From positions 62,001-126,000 of the forward strand of contig NZ_JARXHW010000005.1 in NCBI RefSeq assembly GCF_031127805.1: a stretch of DNA of 64,000 nucleotides, written 5' to 3'. Below the pieces are notes generated by a model. That model ran no database searches and was not told where the DNA came from. It saw nothing but the letters and a program-made list of their open reading frames with translations. Positions 58,806-64,000 of the stretch are shown one piece after another. The translations under genes and the position numbers were made by a program. Within the stretch, counting starts at the first letter, position 1, and each line of letters begins with the position of its first letter. Origin of the DNA: Thalassobacterium maritimum (GTDB lineage Bacteria > Verrucomicrobiota > Verrucomicrobiia > Opitutales > Coraliomargaritaceae).

Positions 58806-58886
58806 ATGAAACTATTACGCACATTTTCTCTGCTCTTACTGGCTGCACTCTTCTGTGTGGCTTGTAGCAAAGAAACTTCTGAGTAA
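58806..58886 (+). CDS. Very small lipoprotein, 26 residues
   Basis: Encodes a 26-residue peptide: Lys-Leu-Leu-Arg n-region, hydrophobic core (TFSLLLLAALF) and a lipobox-like CVAC followed by SKETSE. After processing only about seven residues would remain on the lipid, similar to entericidin-like peptides. The -3 residue Cys is non-standard. It sits 30 bases before the next gene. It may be a real small protein or a chance frame; the signal-like composition favours the former. Confidence 0.5.
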   Translation: MKLLRTFSLLLLAALFCVACSKETSE

Positions 58887-58915
58887 TTGAGACAACCGCG
58901 CATTCTACTTCTTAT

Positions 58916-60517
58916 ATGACTGTATCCAAATTATCACTATCTGTTGCTGCGGCAATGGTCGCTAGTATCACGAGTGCTTGGGCCGCATTGAGTGCTCCTC
59001 TGCTGACGCTCGATGTTAAAAATTACGAGAGCTTGACGGCAGATATCGGGCAAGTCGCAGATGTCGTGGGAGAGGATCCTGCTATGGTGCCCGCTCAACT
59101 CGAAGCGATGCTGGGGGCGGAAGTGATGGCCTTAGTGGATGCGAGCCAACCATGGCATTTGGCGGTTTGGATGGAATCGCTGATGCAGCCGCCTGTGTAT
59201 GCCTTGGCATTGCCGATTGCTGATTTTGAGACTTTTGAAACGGCAATCCAAACGAGTTTCTTAGGCATGATGGGGGCGCAGTACATCGACGCCGGCGAGC
59301 GGGTTGTTGTGTTTGGGAGCAAGCCTGGCATTCCGGTCGCAGATTCTTGGGCCGCGCTGCTAGCAAGCTACGCCAACGCTCTGGTGTTGGAGCCTTCCGA
59401 AACTGTGCAGCTCAGCTTTAGTTTAAATGAGTCGATGCGCACGGCGGCAGTGGCGGGCCTCGCGATGGCTAAGGGGCAGATGATGGCTAGCATGGATGCG
59501 GCCGAGTTGGCCGATTCGGGGATTCCACCGGAGACGATGCAAGCGATGATGGAGAGCTATTTATCATTCTATATAAATATGCTGCGAGATTTAGATCGCA
59601 TGGATTTGGGGATGAGTGTGGATGAGAATGATTGGAAGTTTGCGCTGGAGTTGACGCCGCTAGCGAATACGCCGAGCGCGCGATTTTTGGCTTCGCAAAA
59701 TGTCGATATTTCAGATATAGCCAATGCCGTGGATTGGGACGCGGACATCGCAGTTGCGATGGGCATGGGGGCCTTGCCGGCAGAGTGGCAAACGAGTATG
59801 GAAGCATTTATGCAAGCAATGATGCCTCTCTACGGTTTGGAGGATGCCGCAGCTGCAGAATGGGTCGAGGTCACTCAGCGCTCACTGCCATTTAAGGGCG
59901 TGTATAGTATGGATTTTGCAGAGGGCATGAGCTTCTCCGGGTTTTATGAGATCTTACAGGGTTCGGCTGCTGAAGTTTACGAATCTTGGATCAGTCTGTG
60001 CGAGGGACTCGTGGTCGATGAGAGTGCGATGGTTGCTTATTATTCGGACATCGTGGTCAAGCGTGGCTACCGCTCCGAAGCGGGGCATCCAGTTGATTTC
60101 ATGGAATTGACGGTGAATCCTGACCATCCTGCAATGGCTTCGCCTGAACAGGAGGAGGTCATGAATCAATTTTTTAAAGACGGGAAAATTGCCTACGAAA
60201 TGTGTCTAATTGACGATCGTATCTATATGGGAACGCAGGGGGACTTGTCGTCTACTATCGCAGGTGCTTCGAGTTTGCCTGCGATCGAAATCAATGAGAA
60301 GACGCGCATCGCTGGCTCCATGAACTTTATTTCTTTAATGAAAATGGGAGCTAGTGTTGCTGGTGAGGACGCCGAGTTGGACTTGTCCGAAGTGGACACC
60401 GTGGGCAATCAGATCACTTTCAGCGCTGAAGTCGACAACAGCTTATTGATGAAAACTAAGTTGCCGCTTCAGCTGATAAAAGTGTTTCGTGAATTAGACG
60501 AAGCAGGTTCGCTTTAA
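58916..60517 (+). CDS. Exported protein of unknown function
   Basis: A 533-residue protein with a signal peptide (LSLSVAAAMVASITSAWA, cleaved before ALSAP). The mature chain is acidic, rich in Met, Ala and Asp and poor in Lys and Cys, with alternating helical segments. No motif of a known family is evident to me. The composition suggests a soluble periplasmic or secreted protein. It might be co-transcribed with the tiny lipoprotein before it. The OYE gene converges on it ten bases beyond its stop. Confidence 0.65.
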   Translation: MTVSKLSLSVAAAMVASITSAWAALSAPLLTLDVKNYESLTADIGQVADVVGEDPAMVPAQLEAMLGAEVMALVDASQPWHLAVWMESLMQPPVYALALPIADFETFETAIQTSFLGMMGAQYIDAGERVVVFGSKPGIPVADSWAALLASYANALVLEPSETVQLSFSLNESMRTAAVAGLAMAKGQMMASMDAAELADSGIPPETMQAMMESYLSFYINMLRDLDRMDLGMSVDENDWKFALELTPLANTPSARFLASQNVDISDIANAVDWDADIAVAMGMGALPAEWQTSMEAFMQAMMPLYGLEDAAAAEWVEVTQRSLPFKGVYSMDFAEGMSFSGFYEILQGSAAEVYESWISLCEGLVVDESAMVAYYSDIVVKRGYRSEAGHPVDFMELTVNPDHPAMASPEQEEVMNQFFKDGKIAYEMCLIDDRIYMGTQGDLSSTIAGASSLPAIEINEKTRIAGSMNFISLMKMGASVAGEDAELDLSEVDTVGNQITFSAEVDNSLLMKTKLPLQLIKVFRELDEAGSL

Positions 60518-60527
60518 GCCTTTAGGC

Positions 60528-61604
60528 TTATTTCGCGAAGGGGTAGTCGGTATAACCTTCTGCGCCACCTGCGTAAAAGTGATCTGTGCGGGGCTCATTC
60601 AGTGCGAGGCCTTGCTCGAAGCGGTGTACTAAATCAGGGTTGGCTATAAACTGCTGGCCCCATGCGACGGCATCGGCTTCACCCTTTGTGAGAAGTGTTT
60701 CCGCTGTGGCTTGATCCAATTGTTGGTTGGCGATAAAGACACCGCCAAAGCGCTCTTTGAGCTTGGGGCCGAGACGTGGCTCTTCTTGTGATTCGCGGGC
60801 AAAGATGAACGCGATGCCGCGTGCTTTCATGGCATCGGCGACATATCCGAATGTGGCTTCGGGATTGGAGTCGCCCATGTCGTGTGAATCGCAGCGTGGT
60901 GCAATGTGCAGGCCGACGCGATCGGGGCCCCATACGGATATCGCAGCATCAACGGCTTCGAGCATCAAGCGTGCGCGATTTTCTATCGGGCCGCCATATT
61001 CATCGGTCCGCTTATTGGTGGAATCTTGTAAAAATTGATCCAGCAGGTAGCCGTTGGCGCCGTGTAGTTCCACGCCATCGAAGCCGGCGAGTTTGGCATT
61101 TTCAGCGCCTTTGCGATAGGCTTCGACAATACCGGGAATCTCATCCAGTTCTAGGGCGCGCGGCGTTTCAAAGGCCTTGATCGGACGCACTAGGCTGACA
61201 TGGCCCTCTGGAGCAATCGCGCTGGGGGCCACTGGAAGCGCCCCATCTAAATAGATCGGGTCCGAAATGCGGCCCACATGCCAGAGCTGTAAAACTATTT
61301 TTCCGCCCTTGGCGTGTACGGCCTCAGTGACCATCTTCCAGCCTGCGACTTGCTCGTCGGACCAGATGCCCGGTGTATCGGGGTAGCCGACCCCCATGGG
61401 GGTCACTGATGTGGCTTCACTTATAATTAATCCTGCGCTGGCGCGCTGTGCATAATACTCGGCCATTATCGCATTCGGCACGCGTCCTTCGCTGGCGCGG
61501 CAGCGGGTGAGCGGTGCCATGATCATACGATTGGCTAATTGCCATGCGCCGATTTGGATCGGGCTGAGGAGCTTGGATTCGGAGAGCTGAGCTGCTGTTG
61601 TCAT
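60528..61604 (-). CDS. Old Yellow Enzyme family alkene reductase (NemA-like)
   Basis: A 358-residue FMN oxidoreductase that reduces activated C=C bonds or nitro compounds with NAD(P)H. NRMIMAPLTRCRAS and the active-site region FDGVELHGANGYLLDQFLQ are diagnostic; NKRTDEYGG follows. It ends with EGYTDYPF, typical of NemA-type members. The start is the ATG at 61604; a longer frame to 61634 would include the first operator. The divergent ArsR-type gene and two operators suggest induction by reactive electrophiles, as for nemR-nemA, though the repressor family differs. Confidence 0.93.
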   Translation of the reverse strand: MTTAAQLSESKLLSPIQIGAWQLANRMIMAPLTRCRASEGRVPNAIMAEYYAQRASAGLIISEATSVTPMGVGYPDTPGIWSDEQVAGWKMVTEAVHAKGGKIVLQLWHVGRISDPIYLDGALPVAPSAIAPEGHVSLVRPIKAFETPRALELDEIPGIVEAYRKGAENAKLAGFDGVELHGANGYLLDQFLQDSTNKRTDEYGGPIENRARLMLEAVDAAISVWGPDRVGLHIAPRCDSHDMGDSNPEATFGYVADAMKARGIAFIFARESQEEPRLGPKLKERFGGVFIANQQLDQATAETLLTKGEADAVAWGQQFIANPDLVHRFEQGLALNEPRTDHFYAGGAEGYTDYPFAK

Positions 61605-61612
61605 AATTCTTA

Positions 61613-61686
61613 TTGTTCTAGTTTGATCGAACAAGTGAGTCTTTTGTTTCAGAAGTCAATTAATAGTTCGCATTTTATCGAACAAG
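61613..61686. promoter_or_regulatory. Two copies of a GTTC-N10-GAAC operator palindrome
   Basis: Copy one, 61613-61635, is TTGTTC-N10-GAACAAG. Copy two, 61664-61686, is TAGTTC-N10-GAACAAG; the central ten bases also share TTT and ATC. The start-to-start distance is 51 bases, near five helical turns. They fill the gap between the OYE gene and the ArsR-type gene, the right place for repression of both. Confidence 0.7.
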
Positions 61687-61703
61687 GGGCCTAGCCTGAA
61701 TGA

Positions 61704-62000
61704 ATGAAAGCCTACACGCATCCAGACCTCGATCAAGTTTCACTCCCGCAAGTGATGCAGGCGCTGTCAGATCCTTGTCGTATTTCGATCATGCAGGCGT
61801 TGATGGCGGAAGAGGAGCTCGCCTATAATGCACTGCCGGTTACAGTGGCCAAGGCTACGCTTTCGCATCACATGGCGGTGCTGCGAGATGCGGGGCTGAT
61901 CTTAACTCGTGTGGAAGGCACCAAATGTCTCAACTCGGTGCGTATGGAAGCTTTCGAGGATTATTTCCCTGGCCTGCTGGAGCTGTTGAAGGCCGCCTGA
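61704..62000 (+). CDS. ArsR-family transcriptional regulator
   Basis: A 98-residue winged-helix repressor. VMQALSDPCRISIMQALM is the usual N-terminal helix, VAKATLSHHMAVLRDAGLI the recognition helix with the S-H-H signature, and VEGTKCLNSVR the wing. It has cysteines at DPCR and TKCL, but not the CVC pair of arsenic sensors, so it may sense thiol-reactive compounds instead. It is divergent from the OYE gene across two palindromes and probably represses both. Confidence 0.92.
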   Translation: MKAYTHPDLDQVSLPQVMQALSDPCRISIMQALMAEEELAYNALPVTVAKATLSHHMAVLRDAGLILTRVEGTKCLNSVRMEAFEDYFPGLLELLKAA

Positions 62001-62142
62001 TGTGCGAGTAGGCTTGTTGTTGCAGAAAGCGCAGGTTCGCTGATTTGTGACTTTAATTTTTATGATGGGCTGATGTTTGACAGCATGCGCCGCTTTGTAC
62101 CCACTGTTGGCGGACCATTGTAGATCAAACGAGGAAAGAATT

Positions 62143-64000
62143 TTGGGAACGCAGTCGCATATCTCCGACAAATTGAGTGAAAATCGCTGGCGCCTAGCTA
62201 TTGAGTGCACAGAGGATGGTTTGTGGGATTGGAATGCCATGACCCACGAAGCATATTATTCGCCTCAGTGGAAGGCGATATTGGGCTACCAAGACCATGA
62301 GCTGGCGAATGATTTTGATGAGTGGAAAAGCCGCATCCACCCGGACGACTTGGCGAAGACGCTGGAGCTGATGAGTGAGCATGCGGAGGGGGAAACTGAA
62401 TCCTATTTAAATGAATATCGGCTGCGCCATAAAGATGGTAGCTATCGATGGATTTTAGCTCGAGGCAAGGTGGCGGAACGGGACGAGGCTGGGCGTGCCT
62501 TACGCATCGTCGGCACGCACACGGATGTGACGGATCGCAAGGAAAGCGAGCAATCCAGACTGGATGCTGAAGAGCAACTTTGGAGTGCATTCGAACACGC
62601 GGCCAGTGGTATGGCTTTGGTGTCCGGGCAGGGGAGGTTTTTACGTATCAACGAGTCCTTTTCGCGAATTACGGGCTACTCTGTGCAAAAACTACTTTCG
62701 ATTACTTTTCAAGATATCACCCACCCTGAGGATTTGGATCGTGATGTGGGATACCTGCAGCAGATGGTGGCGGGCGAAATTAAATACTACGAGCTAGAGA
62801 AGCGCTATTTTCATCAGCAAGGGCATATCATTTGGGTGAATCTCGCTGTATCTGTAGTGCCCCATGAGGACGGTAGCCCGAAGTATTTTATCGCTCAAAT
62901 TCGAGACATCTGTGCGCAGAAGCAATACGAGGTCGAGCTACACGAAGCACGCGAGCGAGCTGAGGCCGCCGATCGGGCGAAAAGTAGTTTCCTTGCGATG
63001 ATGAGTCACGAAATTCGCACGCCGATGAATGCGATTATCGGATACGCAGATATATTGACTGATTCAGTGGTGGATCCGGAGCAACGTGGATTTCTCGATA
63101 CAATTACCAGCCACAGCGAACTGTTGCTTAATTTGATCAATGACATTCTCGACTTTTCTAAAATTGAAGCGGGCGAACTCACAGTGGAGACTCGCGCTTT
63201 TGATTTGTATCAGTGTTTGCAGGAAACCGTGCACTTATTGCGCCCACGGGCAGATGAAAATGAAATCGATTTGTTGGAGGACTTTGATCGTAGCCTGCCC
63301 CGCATGGTGCTTGGTGATGAATATCGCTTACGTCAGATCCTGATCAACTTACTTGGTAATGCGATCAAGTTTACCGAGCAGGGGAGTGTGACTGTGAAGG
63401 TTGCGGCCGATCGGGATACCGGACAAGTCGATCGGCTCGTTTGCTCGGTGAGTGATACCGGGATTGGTATGAGTGAGGCGCAGTTGCAAGAGTTGTTTCG
63501 TCCCTTCAGTCAGGCTGATAGCTCGACGACCCGGCGCTTTGGAGGCACTGGTTTGGGCTTGGCCATCTGCCGTAAACTGGTCGAGGCGATGGGCGGTGAA
63601 ATCGAGGTTAGCAGCGAGCTGGGGCAGGGCAGCACGTTTAGTTTCCATCTCCCGTTGAGCGTGGTCGATGCGGACCCTGTAGATCCACGACATGTGGCCG
63701 ATTACCGCGTTTTACAAGGCAAGCGTGTGCTGCTCTTGGATGCGAGAGGCAGCTTGCGTAAAGTTCTATCCTGTCAGTTGCGCAGATTGGGGCTCCTTGT
63801 CAGTGAGCACGGCAATATGATCAGTTTGTTGCAGGCGCAAAAAGAGGAAGCCTGCGATTTGATTATTTACGATTTAGCTGCAGATGCTGAAGGTTTAGAA
63901 GTGCTGGATCCGCTGCGCACTGCGGATGGTCAATTACCTGCGCCTTTGATTTTAGTCACTTCGTATGGTTGTCCCAGCGCTTGTCTGGACTTGCCCGTGC
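62143..64000 (+). CDS. Hybrid sensor histidine kinase, C-terminus cut by window edge
   Basis: At least 619 residues. No ATG serves as start; a TTG at 62143 with AGGA seven bases upstream opens GTQSHISDKLSENRW. Two PAS domains follow (about 15-125 and 140-260, each ending in a PAC-type pattern such as YRLRHKDGSYRWILARG). Then come HisKA, with phospho-accepting His289 in MSHEIRTPMNAIIGYAD, and HATPase (NLLGNAIKFT, DTGIGMS, GGTGLGLAICR). A receiver-like domain starts at about 525 (GKRVLLLDARGSLRKVL). It shows DLIIYDLA where the phospho-acceptor is expected but lacks the second early Asp. No membrane segment is seen, so a cytoplasmic sensor is likely. Ligand unknown. Confidence 0.9.
   Translation, partial: MGTQSHISDKLSENRWRLAIECTEDGLWDWNAMTHEAYYSPQWKAILGYQDHELANDFDEWKSRIHPDDLAKTLELMSEHAEGETESYLNEYRLRHKDGSYRWILARGKVAERDEAGRALRIVGTHTDVTDRKESEQSRLDAEEQLWSAFEHAASGMALVSGQGRFLRINESFSRITGYSVQKLLSITFQDITHPEDLDRDVGYLQQMVAGEIKYYELEKRYFHQQGHIIWVNLAVSVVPHEDGSPKYFIAQIRDICAQKQYEVELHEARERAEAADRAKSSFLAMMSHEIRTPMNAIIGYADILTDSVVDPEQRGFLDTITSHSELLLNLINDILDFSKIEAGELTVETRAFDLYQCLQETVHLLRPRADENEIDLLEDFDRSLPRMVLGDEYRLRQILINLLGNAIKFTEQGSVTVKVAADRDTGQVDRLVCSVSDTGIGMSEAQLQELFRPFSQADSSTTRRFGGTGLGLAICRKLVEAMGGEIEVSSELGQGSTFSFHLPLSVVDADPVDPRHVADYRVLQGKRVLLLDARGSLRKVLSCQLRRLGLLVSEHGNMISLLQAQKEEACDLIIYDLAADAEGLEVLDPLRTADGQLPAPLILVTSYGCPSACLDLPV

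Noticed and set aside
62068..62090. TTGACA before the sensor kinase as a -35 box
   Set aside because: No matching -10 hexamer at 16-18 bases; the best candidate is at 15 and poor.

Overview
The window reads as chromosome of a Gram-negative bacterium of the Verrucomicrobiota, most likely a marine Opitutia member (Coraliomargarita/Puniceicoccales type). This is an inference. It rests on a fused LpxC-FabZ protein, a PEP-CTERM exported protein, a DUF5069 protein, many genes without a clear Shine-Dalgarno sequence, and lipid A genes that demand an outer membrane. Almost all of it is chromosomal housekeeping and nitrogen, sulfur or heme metabolism. I see no rRNA, tRNA, CRISPR array, prophage or insertion sequence.

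Layout. 1-5238 (minus): glutamate synthase gltB and the start of gltD. 5438-11572: a glutaredoxin, a DUF5069 protein, a Na/phosphate cotransporter, a GFA-family protein and a Ski2-like helicase. 12083-25489 (plus): a nitrogen-scavenging block with an outer-membrane barrel protein, a small BamE-like protein, the urea ABC transporter urtABCDE, the full urease set ureABCEFGD and a CbiM-type nickel/cobalt uptake protein. Two sites of the sigma-54 type (GG-N10-GC) precede the barrel gene and urtA. Together with gltBD this is an uptake, hydrolysis and ammonia-assimilation route. 25522-29364 (minus): heme genes hemA, a ccsA/hemX-like gene and hemH, interrupted by a PIN/Phd toxin-antitoxin pair. 29481-44959: envelope and miscellaneous genes, among them lpxC-fabZ, lpxA, DUF502, DUF3142, an ABCG-type exporter, carboxynorspermidine synthase and an exported MsrB. 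45194-48972: divergent cysJ and cysI (sulfite reductase) around a long DNA dyad.

49212-60517 is the most unusual part. A sigma-54 activator without receiver domain (54163-55656) stands divergent from an exported VIT-VWA protein whose C-terminus looks like a GlyGly-CTERM sorting tail. A rhombosortase-like rhomboid protease follows. The intergenic region holds repeated ATGTAAT sites and a sigma-54-like promoter pointing at the VIT-VWA gene. An internally deleted relic of the same activator lies 4 kb away at 50132-50465. Between the two copies are a PEP-CTERM protein and a phosphodiesterase-TPR-sulfotransferase fusion. I propose 54163-58713 as a self-contained regulated surface-sorting module; this is inference from sequence only.

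The right end (60528-64000) has an Old Yellow Enzyme gene with a divergent ArsR-type repressor and two matching operator palindromes, then a hybrid sensor kinase cut by the window edge.
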